Assembly: GCA_017893485.1 (NCBI GenBank)
Contig: CM030364.1
Span: 46,215,254 to 46,279,253, forward strand
Direction of reading: 5' to 3'
DNA: 64,000 nucleotides
Source: Hemerocallis citrina
Lineage: Eukaryota; Streptophyta; Magnoliopsida; Asparagales; Asphodelaceae
The notes beneath the pieces are model-generated. The model was not told the origin of the DNA. It saw only the letters and a list, made by a program, of their open reading frames with translations, and ran no database searches. Numbering within the stretch: the stretch's first letter is position 1; every line of letters starts with the position of its first letter. Position numbers and translations under genes: made by a program. Below, piece after piece: positions 22,632-33,590 of this stretch.

Positions 22632-23668
22632 TTGAAAAGGCCAGTATTAAATCTCAAGAAACCACTGATAAAACAATTTTTAGATTGTTATCATTATGCA
22701 AAGGGAAGAAAAGAGAAAAATTCAAAGGGAGAAGAGCAGACTAATAAATTACCTAACTACCCTGAAGCTAAAGTCAAGGAACCTACTAGGCTACTTCTGA
22801 TATCTCAACTGGGAAAGAAATTTGGAGTTTGGGAGAGAAGTGTGCAATTCAAATTCAAAAAACATATAACAATCAAATTATGAATTAAAGTGTGTGTGTG
22901 TGTGTGTGTGTAACATGTAACAATCAAATTCCATCACATCGAAGTTTGAATTGATATTATACGTAAATGTTGTTTACAATTTATTTTGAAAAAAGATGAT
23001 ATATGAATGTAGATAACGTTTTAAAGATCCAGATAGAAAAATCAATGGTCGGGATCAGCCTCCAAAGGGCCAAACGGCGGCTGGTAGAAATCTGACTAGA
23101 GGGAGTGGCCAGGCCCAAAGTGAACTAAAAAGCTCCAATGCAGATGTGAGAAAAGAGAAAAAATCAAAGGGGGAGGAAGGAAGACCTTTAACAGAGAGCA
23201 TAGCAGACTGATAAATTACCTGACTACCCCCAAGCTAAAGACAATGAACCTACCTTTGTTTATGATATCTAAGCTGGGAAAGAAATTTGGAGTTCTGTAG
23301 GAGAAGTAGACAATTCGAATTCTAAAAACATGTAACTCAAATTAGGTATTCAAATATATATATATATGTGCATAAAAAGTTAAAAACATGTACCATTGAA
23401 ATTCCATTGCTTTGAAGTTTGAATTGATATTATATGTAAATACAATTTACAATTTCATTGGAAAAAAGGTGATATATGAACGTAGATAAAGTTTTAAAGA
23501 TCCAGAGAGAAGAATCAAAGATCGGGATCAGCCTCTGATGGGTCAAATGGCGGTTGGTTGAAATCTGACAAAAGGAGGGAGTGGCCAGGCCCAAAGTGAA
23601 CTAAAAAGCTCCATTGCAAAAGGGAGAAAAGAGAAAAATTCATAGGGGTAGGAAGGAAGACCTTTAAC
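22632..23668 (-). repeat. ~450-bp repeat array, inverted arm
   Basis: About two units at ~474-bp spacing, identified by CATGTAACAATCAAATTCC, GATCCAGATAGAAAAATCAA and GTGGCCAGGCCCAAAGTGAA. A TG or TA microsatellite occurs at the same place in each unit. The array turns over head-to-head at about 23669. Confidence 0.8.
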
Positions 23669-24017
23669 AAATTTTCTCTTTTCTCCCCTCTGCATGGAGC
23701 TTTTCAGTTCACTTTGGGCCTGACCACTCCTTTAGTCAGATTTCTACCAACCGCTGTTAGGCCCTTTGGAGGCTGATCCAGACCATTAATTCTTCTATCT
23801 GGATCTTAAAAACCTTATCTACATTCATATATTACCTTTTTTCAAAATAAATTGTAAATAACATTTTCGTATAATATCAATTCAAACTTCAAAGTGATGG
23901 AATTTGATTGTTACATGCTTTTATGCACCTACACACACACACTTGAATAGCTAATTTGATTGTTCCATGTTTATTCCTAATTTCTTTCCAAGCACAGATA
24001 TCATAAGCAGAGGTAGG

Positions 24018-24479
24018 TAGGAAGCACGGGTACTTCCAAATGCCCAACGTACCCATGTCAGGTGCATATCGGGTGCCGATACTTCTTGGGTACTCCAAAG
24101 TTCGTACCCAAGCAATATTTAATTTTTTAATATATTTTTGCAACTTTTGGACACAATTATGTTTAGATAAATGTTTGGGGCACTAGTGTAAAAAACTTGA
24201 TGTTTTAAGTTATGCTCAAACACAAAACAAGCATACCCAATGTTTTGATAGGTTGATTATGATTTTTTTCCTCCAAAAAATGCTTATAATTATAATGTAT
24301 TCTTATAATTCTATGAAATGGTTCAAATATTTGTATTTTTAACAAAATAAATAAATATTTATTTATATATAATATAAAATATATTATACTTAACGTGCCC
24401 ACCAACACACCCGTATCCCTGTATTTTGTAAAATCATGTATTCCCGTACCCGTGTCGTACCCGTATCTATGCTTCGTAG
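24018..24479. mobile_element. hAT-type MITE
   Basis: The ends are TAGGAAGCACGGGTAC and, read inverted, TACGAAGCATAGATACGG, with GTACCC/GGGTAC motifs near both ends. The flanks GAGGTAGG (24010-24017) and GCGGTAGG (24480-24487) match at 7 of 8 positions. Sister repeat units at 25513 and 25979 show the empty site GCAGAGGTAGGTTCC. Confidence 0.75.
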
Positions 24480-24806
24480 GCGGTAGGTTCCTCGTCTTTA
24501 GCTTGGGGGTAGTTGGTTAATTTTAAAGGTCTTCCTTCTCATCAGAATTTCTCTTTTGTCCCCTCTGCATGGAGCTTTTTAGTTCACGTTCGGTTTGGCC
24601 ACTCCCTCCTTTTGTCAGATTTCTACCAACCGCCGTTTGGCCCATTGGAGGCTGATCCCGACCATTAATTCTTCTCTCTGGATCTTTAAAACCATATCTA
24701 CATTCATATATAGTTTTTTTTAAAAATAAATTGTAATTAGCATTTACATATAATATCAATACAAACTTCAAAGTGATGAAATTTGATTGTTACATGTTTT
24801 TATGCA

Positions 24807-24810
<4 letters not shown>

Positions 24811-24857
<47 letters not shown>
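24811..24857. repeat. (TA)n microsatellite
   Basis: About 23 TA units sit at the conserved position inside a ~450-bp repeat. Similar runs occur near 26074, 26481, 27121 and 28843. Confidence 0.9.
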
Positions 24858-24859
<2 letters not shown>

Positions 24860-25278
24860 TTGAATAGCTAATTTGATTGCTACATGTTTTCAGAATTTGA
24901 ATTGCCCGCTTCTCCCCTAAAACTCCTAATTTCTTTCCCAGCTGAGATATCATGAGCATAGGTAGGTTCCTCGTCTTTAACTTAGGGGTAGTTAGTTAAC
25001 CCTCTGATTTTTTCTCTTTTCTCCCCCTCTGCATTGAGCTTTTTAATTCACTTTGGGCCTGGCCACGCCCTCCTGTTGTCAAATTTCTACCAACCGCCAT
25101 TTAGCCCTTTGGAGGCTGATCCTGACCATTGATTCTTCTCTTTGGATCTTTAAAACATTATCTACATTCATATATAACCTTTTTTTTCCAAATAAATTGT
25201 AAATAGCATTTACATAAAATATCAATTCAAACTTCAAAGTGATGGAATTTGATTGTTACATGTTTTTAAGCACCTATA

Positions 25279-25420
25279 TATAGAGGGGGTGATCAGGTGC
25301 AAACCGTTCGCACCTGAACACGTGCGAACTCACGTGTGCATCCATTGATCATCAGGTCAAGATCATGATCAATGGATGCGCAACGAGTTCACAGGCGATC
25401 ATGTGCGAACTGGTTTTTTA
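25279..25420. mobile_element. Foldback MITE at a TA tract
   Basis: GAACACGTGCGAACTC and CATCCATTGATCATCA on the left are mirrored by GATCAATGGATGCG and CATGTGCGAAC on the right. It follows CCTATATATAG at the place where sister repeats hold a TA microsatellite. Confidence 0.55.
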
Positions 25421-26069
25421 GAATTTGATCATGATAAATTACATGTATATAGAATTTAAACTGTCTGTTTCCCCCCAAAACTCCAAATTTCTTTCTCAGC
25501 CGAGATATCATAAGCAGAGGTAGGTTCCCTGTCTTTAGCTTGGGGTAGTTAAGTAATTTATCAGTCTGTTCTACTCTCTGTTGAAGGTCTTCTTTCCCTC
25601 TGAATTGTTCTCTTTTCTCTCCTCTGCAATGGAGCTTTTCAGTTCACATTGGGTCTGGCCACTCCCTCGTTTAATCAGATTTCGACCAACCGCCGTTTGG
25701 ACCATTGGAGGCTGATCCCGACAGTTGATTCTTCTCTCGAGATCTTTAAAACCATATCGACATTCATATATCACCTTTTTCCCAAATAAATTGCAAAAAG
25801 CATTTACGTATAATATCAATTCAAACTTCAAAGTGACGGAATTTGATTGTTACATGTTTCTATGCACCTATATATATATATATATAATTTGATTGTTAAA
25901 TGTTTTTAGAATTTGAATTGCCCGCTTCTCCCCCAAAACTCCAAATTTCGTTCCCAGCTGAGATATCATCATAAGCAGAGGTAGGTTCCTTGTCTTTAGC
26001 TTTTGGACCATTTAGGTAATTTATCAGCCTGCTCTGCTCTCTGTTAAAGGCCTTCCTTCCTTCCTTCCC

Positions 26070-26109
<40 letters not shown>

Positions 26110-26480
26110 GAATACCTAATTTAATTGTTACATATTTTAAGAATTTGAATTGCCCGCTTCACCCCCCAAACTCCAAATTTCTTTCCCAGTTGAGATATCA
26201 TAAGTAAAGGTAGGTTCCTTGTCATTAGCTTGGGGTAGTTAGGTAATTTATCGATCTGCTCTGCTATCTATTAAAGAACTTCCTTCCTTCCCCTCTGAAT
26301 TTTCCTTTTTTCCCCTCTGCATGGCTGATCCCAACAATTGATTCTTCTATCTAGATATTTAAAACCTTTATACATTCATATATAATATTTTTTCCAAATA
26401 AAATGTAAATAGCATTTACGTATAATATCAATTCAAACTTCAAAGTGATGGAATTTGATTGTTACATGTTTTTATGCACC

Positions 26481-26518
<38 letters not shown>

Positions 26519-27125
26519 GGAAAATCTTCCATTGTGCACCACTCCTCCGTGTGCACTAGTGTGCACTCGGCCTTCCCGCCTTCATATCGACGATCCGAAC
26601 CGTTCACATTAATCTACACATCTAAATTAGTCTAAATATGTAAAATCAAATCATTTGAAATTAATTTGCCCATCCATTGAAGTGTTACAAAATTGTATGG
26701 TTGTGCACCACCTATGGTGCACAGCCATACAATTTAGATGTGTAGATTTTACATATATATAGGGAAGTCTTCCGTTGTGCACCACCTATGGTGCACACGG
26801 CATGTGCACTCGGCCTTCCCGCCTTCGTATCGACGATCCGAACCGTTCACATTGATCTACATATCTAAATTAGTCTAAATATGTAAAATCAAATCATTTG
26901 AAATTCATTTGTCCATCCATTGAAGTGTTACAAAATTGTATGGCTGAAAATCATTGTTTTTTATAGTCACATGATGGATAGGCAAATGAATTTTAAATAA
27001 TTTGATTTTACATATTTAGACTAATTTAGTTGTGTAGATCAATGTGAACGGTTCGGATCGCCGGTACAAAGGCGGGAAGGCCGAGTGCACACGGAAGGGT
27101 GGTGCACAATGGAAGATTTTCATAT
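26519..27125. mobile_element. Two foldback MITEs at TA microsatellites
   Basis: The second, about 26759-27120, is a near-complete imperfect palindrome with arms of roughly 150 bp. GTCTTCCGTTGTGCACCACC and CGATCCGAACCGTTCACATT on the left are mirrored by GGTGGTGCACAATGGAAGA on the right. The first, starting at 26519, has a complete left arm and a shortened right arm. Both abut TATATA tracts. Confidence 0.75.
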
Positions 27126-27186
<61 letters not shown>

Positions 27187-27196
<10 letters not shown>

Positions 27197-27870
27197 AGGC
27201 CATTTGGTTGCTCACTACTTTCGTGAGCACTCACGAAATAGAGCACCTATGAAAAATTTGAACCGTTCATCTTGTTCTATATGCCTAAGATAGCATAACA
27301 ATAAAAAATCAATTAATTTGAAATTCATTTGTCCATGATTTACATGATCACAAAATTGTATGGCTGAAAATTCTAATAGCATGATGGATATATATAATAT
27401 TTTTTCCAAATAAAATGTAAATAGCATTTACGTATAATATCAATTCAAACTTCAAAGTGATGGAATTTGATTGTTACATGTTTTTATGCGCGCGCGCACA
27501 CACACACACACACATATATATATAAATAGCGAGAGAGAGAGGGCCATTCGGTTGCTCACTACTTTTGTGAGCACTCACAAAATAGAGCACCTATGAAAAA
27601 TCTGAACCGTTCATCTTGTTCTATATGCCTAAGATAGCATAACAATAAAAAATCAATTAATTTGAAATTCATTTGTCCATGATTTACATGATCACAAAAT
27701 TGTATGGCTGAAAATTCTAACAGCAAGATGGATGGGCAAATGAACTTCAAATTACTTGATTTTTTATGGTTATGCTATCTTAGGCATATAAAACAAGATG
27801 ATTAGTTCGGATTTTTCACGAGGTCTTTATTTCGTGAGTGCCCACGGAAAGTAGTGAGCAACCTATATAT
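27187..27870. mobile_element. Foldback MITE and an interrupted relative
   Basis: A full copy at about 27541-27866 has arms GTTGCTCACTACTTTTGTGA and, mirrored, GGAAAGTAGTGAGCAAC. The left half of another copy (27195-27385) ends where a fragment of the ~450-bp repeat begins. CA and TA microsatellites lie between them. Confidence 0.7.
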
Positions 27871-27879
27871 ATATATATA

Positions 27880-28573
27880 GGAAAATCTTCACATTGAGAA
27901 CTCATTTCCGTGAGCACTCACCCTTCTAGCCATCGTGTGTGTGTGTGTACGGAAAGTAGTGAGTAACCTATATATATATATATATAGGAAAATCTTCACA
28001 TTGAACACTCATTTCCGTGAGCACTCGCCCTTCTAGCCATCGTGTGTGTGTGTGTGTGTGTATATACACACACACACACACGATGGCTAGAAGGGCGAGT
28101 GCTCACGAAAATGAGTGCTCTATATAAACACACACACACACGATGGCTAGAAGGGCGAGTGCTCACGGAAATGAGTGCTCAATGTGAAGGTTTTCCTATA
28201 TATATATATATAGGAAAACCTTCACATTGAGCACTCATTTCCGTGAGCACTCGCCCTTCTAGCCATCGTGTAGATGATCCAAACCATTCACATTGATCTA
28301 AACGTCTACATTAGTCTAAATATGGAAAATCAAGTCATTTGAAATTCATTAGCTCATTCATTGAAGCGTTACAAAAATTGTATGGCTGAATATCGTTTTT
28401 TTTTATAATGACATGATAGATGAGCAAATGAATTTCAAATAACTTGATTTTACATATTTCGACTAATTTAAACGTGTAGATCAATGTGAACGGTTTGGAT
28501 CATCCATGCAATGGCCGAAAGGGCGAGTGCTTACGGAGTGCTCACGAAAGTAGTGCTCAACTGAAGGGCCCCC
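27880..28573. mobile_element. Rearranged foldback MITEs with GT/CA tracts
   Basis: The arm TTCACATTGAGCACTCATTT followed by CCGTGAGCACTCGCCC and CTAGCCATCGTG is repeated five times in alternating orientation, separated by (TA)n and (GT)n/(CA)n tracts. The last copy, about 28213-28573, is a complete foldback with the same CCAAACCATTCACATTGATC core as the neighbours. Confidence 0.7.
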
Positions 28574-28619
<46 letters not shown>

Positions 28620-28620
<1 letters not shown>

Positions 28621-28841
28621 GGCAATGCTCCATTGCAAACGGGTCCGTGCAAACGGGTATATAAACCACCTAGGCCGCTGTTGGGAACAGCGGCCTAGGT
28701 TATAAATCTAAGCCGTTGTTGGAGTCCAACAATATCTTAGAATATAACCTAGGCCATTGTTGGGAACAGCGGCTTTGGTTATAATAAGCCTGAAGCCGTT
28801 GTTCCCCAACAGCAGCCTAGGTGATTTGCAATGGAGCATTG

Positions 28842-28844
<3 letters not shown>
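28620..28844. mobile_element. MITE with perfect 20-bp inverted ends and hairpin modules
   Basis: GGGCAATGCTCCATTGCAAA at 28620-28639 is matched exactly in inverted form at 28825-28844. Inside are hairpins such as GCCGCTGTTGGGAACAGCGGC. The left flank is a (TG)n tract and the right flank a (TA)n tract. Confidence 0.8.
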
Positions 28845-28877
<33 letters not shown>

Positions 28878-28899
28878 TTCTTATTTTGCATATGAACCC

Positions 28900-29450
28900 A
28901 TCATTTTTTAACGATTTAGATAGATTATGGCCTTATTTCGTGATTTGTACACTTATTTGGGACAATTCAAACGATTCTAAAATTTCAACATTTTTGCCCG
29001 ATTTCGTGGGTTATATAATCCACAATTTCTGAAATATTTTGAGATTCTGAATTTTTTTTTAAAAAATGATTTCTACCCACCCCAATTTGGAACGATTTCA
29101 AGGCATTCTGAAATTTCAAAAGATTCGCCCAATTTCTTTGGTTATATTCCCACCGATTTTAGACTATTTCAAGCGATTCTGACATTTTAGCATTTTTGCT
29201 TGCACCAATTTTAGACGATTTCAAAATATTTTGGAAGTTCAGCATTTTCGCTTGTGTGCCCACCTAATTTTGATGATTTTGAAAACTTAAAAATTTATCA
29301 TTTTTGCCCAATCGTTTGGGTTTATGTAGCCCAATGATTTTGGACAATTTCAAGGTATTTTAAAATTTCAACATATTTGTAATCTTGCGGGTTATAGCGC
29401 ACCGTTTTTTGACGATTTTGAGAAATTCAAAATTTTTAGCTTTTACGCCT
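28900..29450 (-). repeat. ~70-bp repeat array, right arm copy 1
   Basis: These are the same repeat units as 20400-22210 but inverted: GGGTTATATAATCCAC, GATTTTGGACAATTTC and AGCATTTTCGC. Beyond it, 29450-29680 and 29960-30060 are inverted matches of 20160-20460, including CCACAGGCTTTCTGTGG against CATAGAAAGCCCGTGG. Confidence 0.75.
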
Positions 29451-30254
29451 AATTGGAAATGCTTGAACCCTCATCTCGCTTGCGAGATGGCCTACTAGGA
29501 AAGAAAGGATTTGCAAGAAATTTAGTCAAAATTACTTTAGGCATTTTGATTTTGAATGTGAGAAGATGCATAGGATTGAGATTACATAGAAAAACCCTAC
29601 CTAAAATAGAAAAAAAACGATTTCAAAATTTAAACAATAAAATGTTATCACTAGAAGCAAATTCTGAAACTAAATTTCGGTTAGGTCATATAAGTTTGCT
29701 TCGCTCATATCTAAGCAAAAATGGCTTTTGATCGGGTATTTTTTATTGTTGCGCTCTTCGTTAGACCATGTGACCTAGTGGATCGGCCGTAATCAGATTC
29801 CTTCCTTCTCGCTCTAGCTACTGCTAGAAAATTTAGATCAAGCGCATCATCTACTTGCTTCCAAAGCGGTACTGAAACTAGCTTTTGCAAGGTGCTTTTT
29901 TAGTACAGGTGTCTGCGGCGAAACCTCTTCCGAAGACATTTTTAAGTTAGAGATAATTTTGAGGCACCAATATTAAACCAATATTAGCCTAATAGAGGTT
30001 TAATCCTTTTCTCTATCCATAGAAAGCCCGTGGAGTTCCACACAAAAAAAAATGTAGAAAAGCAAACTTTTTATATATCTCCGTCTACTTTTATTATAAT
30101 ATTTTATAGCTTGTTGTCCTGCTTTAAATTTATTTCTCTCTCCTATACAAGTAATCTACTTTTCTTTGTACTTTCTTTATAAAAAATGTAAAGCCTTTGA
30201 GAGTCTCCTTAGGACTCTAATAGAATAATATTGTATGAAAGAAAATAAAGGTAC

Positions 30255-31150
30255 AAGGGACTTTAATTATTCATCGTATGAACAGATAGATGATCTAACC
30301 AGTCCAACTTGCTAGAAGAAAATCATGATCAATTGTGCATAGAGTGAATAATTAACTTACACAGTTCTCTAAAAAATAGTGTAATTTGGAAAGTGATTGA
30401 GAGTCATGTAATTGAAGTGAAAATGAGAGAGAAATGAGAGTTATGATAGGCAGACAAAATAAGGGGGAAAGAGAGAAAATGATAGTATAGAAACTGCAAG
30501 TTGAGCGATAGAGAATGTGAAGGGGGGGGGGGGGAGGGCTCTCAATTAGAAAGTCCTAAAACTTAGTCTAAAAATGTCTATTTATAGCTCACTGATTCTC
30601 GACGATACAATGAGATTCTGACATCTCATCATTTTCGCCCGATTTCGTGGGCTATACTCCACCAATTTTGACGATTTTGCACGATTCTGACATTTCATCA
30701 TTTTCATGATTCCGTGGATCCCACCAATTTGGACGATTTCTAGAGGTTCTGAAATTTAATCATTTTGCATGTTTTTGTGGGTTTATATAGCCCACCTATT
30801 TTGGATGATTTTGAGAGATTCTGAAATGTCAGTATTTTCACCGCCACCCGATTTTGGATGATTCAATCTACTTTTAGTACTTTAGCGTTCCGCCTAATTT
30901 CATGGGTAGTCCATCGATTTCGGAGGATTTCAAGAGATTGTAAATTTTTAGCATTTTCACCTGATTTCAGGGTACCCATCGATTTTGGAGGTTTCAAGAG
31001 ATTCTATTCAGCATTTTCGCCCGAATTCATGGTAATAATAGTCCACCAATTTTGGACGATTTCAAGATATTCTGAAATTTCATCATGGAGTCAAGAACTT
31101 AACATGGGAAGCCTTGAGTCTTGCGGATCAAACCAGGCCAAATTTTGCAC
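30255..31150 (-). repeat. ~70-bp repeat array with flanks, right arm copy 2
   Basis: An inverted match to about 17690-18600 throughout: the 30260-30360 block mirrors GTTAATTATTCACCGTATGC, the 30400-30480 block mirrors the CT-rich stretch, and CCAAATTTTGCACAT at 31138-31152 mirrors ATGTGCAAAATTTGG at 17692. A G run lies near 30521-30534. Confidence 0.8.
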
Positions 31151-31159
31151 ATCCATATT

Positions 31160-32346
31160 TCAAAGAAGTTGGTAAAATATAGGTAGTAATCTCCATATCC
31201 ATGAGATATGATTTGAAATTTGAAATTTGAGATATGTTAAATCATGAAGTATGCACGAATTCTAAGAAAATCTAATGACTTCTGTTCCACTATATAATAT
31301 CATAAGTCCATAACTATCTGATTTTCTAGAAAACGTAATTACTTAACCAACTTATTTTCACTCCAACCACATTATCAAAAAATCTGCTCCACTCATCCTT
31401 ATTCTCATCTCCATCTTGAATCAATTCGAATCAAATTCTCCACCTTCAATTCTTGGTCTCCTTTCATCATTGATCCCCAACCGAAGATCTCTCATATTAA
31501 ATCAATCTGAATCAAGATCCTCAACGGAATCTTCATTCCTCCCCTAAAACCCTGATCTTCAAACCCCCCTCGTCGAGCTCGCCCGTTACCCACTTCAACT
31601 CCTTCGGAAACCATCATATCTATCCGATAAACTACTAAACTTGTTCACCCTTTCCAATTCCGTGGGTTAGGGTTATACCTATGAAATCGGGTTAAAATGT
31701 TGAAATGTCCTATTTGCTTGGAATTGTCCAAAATTGATAGATTGTAACCCACAACATCGGGCAAAAACGTTAAAACGTCTGAATCTCTCGAAATTGTTCA
31801 AATCTCTTAGATTACACTTTTTGACTTCCAACATAAACAAAATGCAACTATGATAATCTTAGATTGATCCTCGGATGAATAATGTTTGTTGTGTTAATAC
31901 AATTTTTCATCATAATAGGAGGCCTCCGTAGCATCATCCCAAGTTCGGTGAGCATACAATTGAATTTAAATCATCCTCCTAATGTTTGTTAGTTCCGATG
32001 ACGAACACAAAGGTAGTTAACCTGTGTATGCACAACATCATCATCATAATGGTCATCCTTTTGGCATTTAGCTGTGAGAAATATCATAAATAGGATCAAG
32101 TATAGAGCACAAGTCTTCACAAAAGAGATAACTTTATGATCACCGGCCCAAAAAAGTCAACCCTCTTTTAGTGCCAATTTCCAAATCAATGATGGGCTTA
32201 TCATCATTTAACCAATTGGTTTATGTCAATCCTAGTTTGTGGTGAAACATATCAAATGAAAACAATGATAGATCTTGTGCAGGGAATTAGATTTGAACTC
32301 TTTATAACAATAAACCCAAGAAATAATGGAATACATTTCCTCTACC
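31160..32346. other. Intron sequence with repeat fragments
   Basis: It includes the relative of the 22274-22612 foldback and two further ~70-bp units (31670-31800). The rest is unrecognised and AT-rich, with no gene seen. Confidence 0.4.
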
Positions 32347-33590
32347 CAACAACAACAACAACAACAAAGCCTTCATCCCAAATTTACGAGTTTGTCTAGA
32401 TGAATCCTCCTTCTGCACTCAACTCTATTGAGGGTTGCTTCCTTCGTCATATTAACACTATTCATATCCTAATTTTAGCTTCAACCTAAGTTTGTTTGGA
32501 TCTACTGCTGTTTGTCCTCTCCCCTATCTTCCACCCGATCAATTTCCTAACTGGAGCAGTTATTGGTCTTTGTTGTATATATCTAAACCACCTCAATCGG
32601 TTCTCTCGCACATATCTTCAATTGAGACAACCTCTAATTCCGAATGCAACTATCTCTTATTTTGTCTCTTAGTGTGTTTCCACTCATCCATCCTAGCATC
32701 ATTATTTCGACTACACTCATGTTTTGATTTTTTTCATTTCTTAACCACCCAACACTTTGATCTATAAATGATGACTAGTCGTATAGTTGTTCTATAAAAT
32801 ACTCCCTTCAATTTTAAAGGTAGCCTCCAATTGTGAAGTACTCCCGAGACAATTCTCCGTTTTCATTAGCCCGCTCTAATTATACGTGTAATATCTTCCT
32901 CAATTCCCCATCTCAGTGAATGATCGGTCATAAATAATGAAAGTGGCTACTCCTATATAGTTCTTGGTTCTCAATGCAAACTACAATTGTCATTTCTCAT
33001 AGTTTTGCTAAACTTACATAAATATACTCTCCTTCAGTCCAACTAATTCTAAATCTCTTTGATTCTAATGCTTCTCTCCATCTCTCTAATTTCAAGTTAT
33101 GTCTTTTGTAGCCCCAATCAAAACAATATCATCTGCAAACCACATGCACAACGCGAACTCATCTTAAATATGCCTATTAGTTAAATCATCCATAACTTAC
33201 ATAAATGGATAAAGCTTTAAGGTTGATCCTTGGTGCCAAACCTTAGGAAAGGGCTTTGCCTCCTCTCCATTCGTTCTAACATTAGTTATAACATTATCAT
33301 AGATATTCTTAATAACATCAATATAACTACTAGACACTTGTTTCTTATAAAAACCAACCAGAAAATCTGAAAAGGAACTCTAGCATAAGACTTTTCCAAA
33401 TCGATAAAAGTCATATGGAGATTTTTTTTTCCCTTCTCTCTACTTTTCCATCAATCGCTTTAGTAAATATATAGCTTACATAGTCGACTTCCTAGGTATA
33501 TAACTATTAATTTTGCTCAATTAATCTCTCCCAAATTTTCATTGTATGACCGCAATAGTTCGTGGAACTCTGAATAATTCCTTTATTCTC
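32347..33590 (-). pseudogene. RTE-clade LINE, 3' part, decayed
   Basis: Minus-strand translation gives, in order, HTMKIWERLIE (about 33550), HMTFIDLEKSYARVP (33377-33420), MWFADDIVLI with its catalytic ADD (33110-33150), LERWREALESKRFRISWT (about 33050), and KLKGVFYRTTIRLVIIY (about 32800). These are consecutive blocks of plant RTE-type reverse transcriptase and its C-terminal region. Many stops and frame changes are present. The element ends in a (TTG)n tail, seen as (CAA)n at 32347-32367, typical of this clade. The 5' part is lost. Confidence 0.85.

Larger units (their letters stand above)
23669..26520 (+). repeat. ~450-bp repeat array, direct arm
   Basis: Five to six units in the opposite orientation, marked by AACTTCAAAGTGATGGAATT at about 23886, 24767, 25230, 25829 and 26443, with a fragment at 27451. 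Each unit holds GAGCTTTTCAGTTCAC, a GCCACTCCCTCC block and a TA microsatellite at the same point. A hAT MITE and a foldback insertion enlarge two units. No open frame is conserved between units. The family is not recognised. Confidence 0.8.

Noticed and set aside
22632..28573. Regular repeats with hairpins that could suggest a CRISPR array
   Set aside because: Units are hundreds of bases long and diverged, with no short repeat-spacer pattern, and the genome is a plant.
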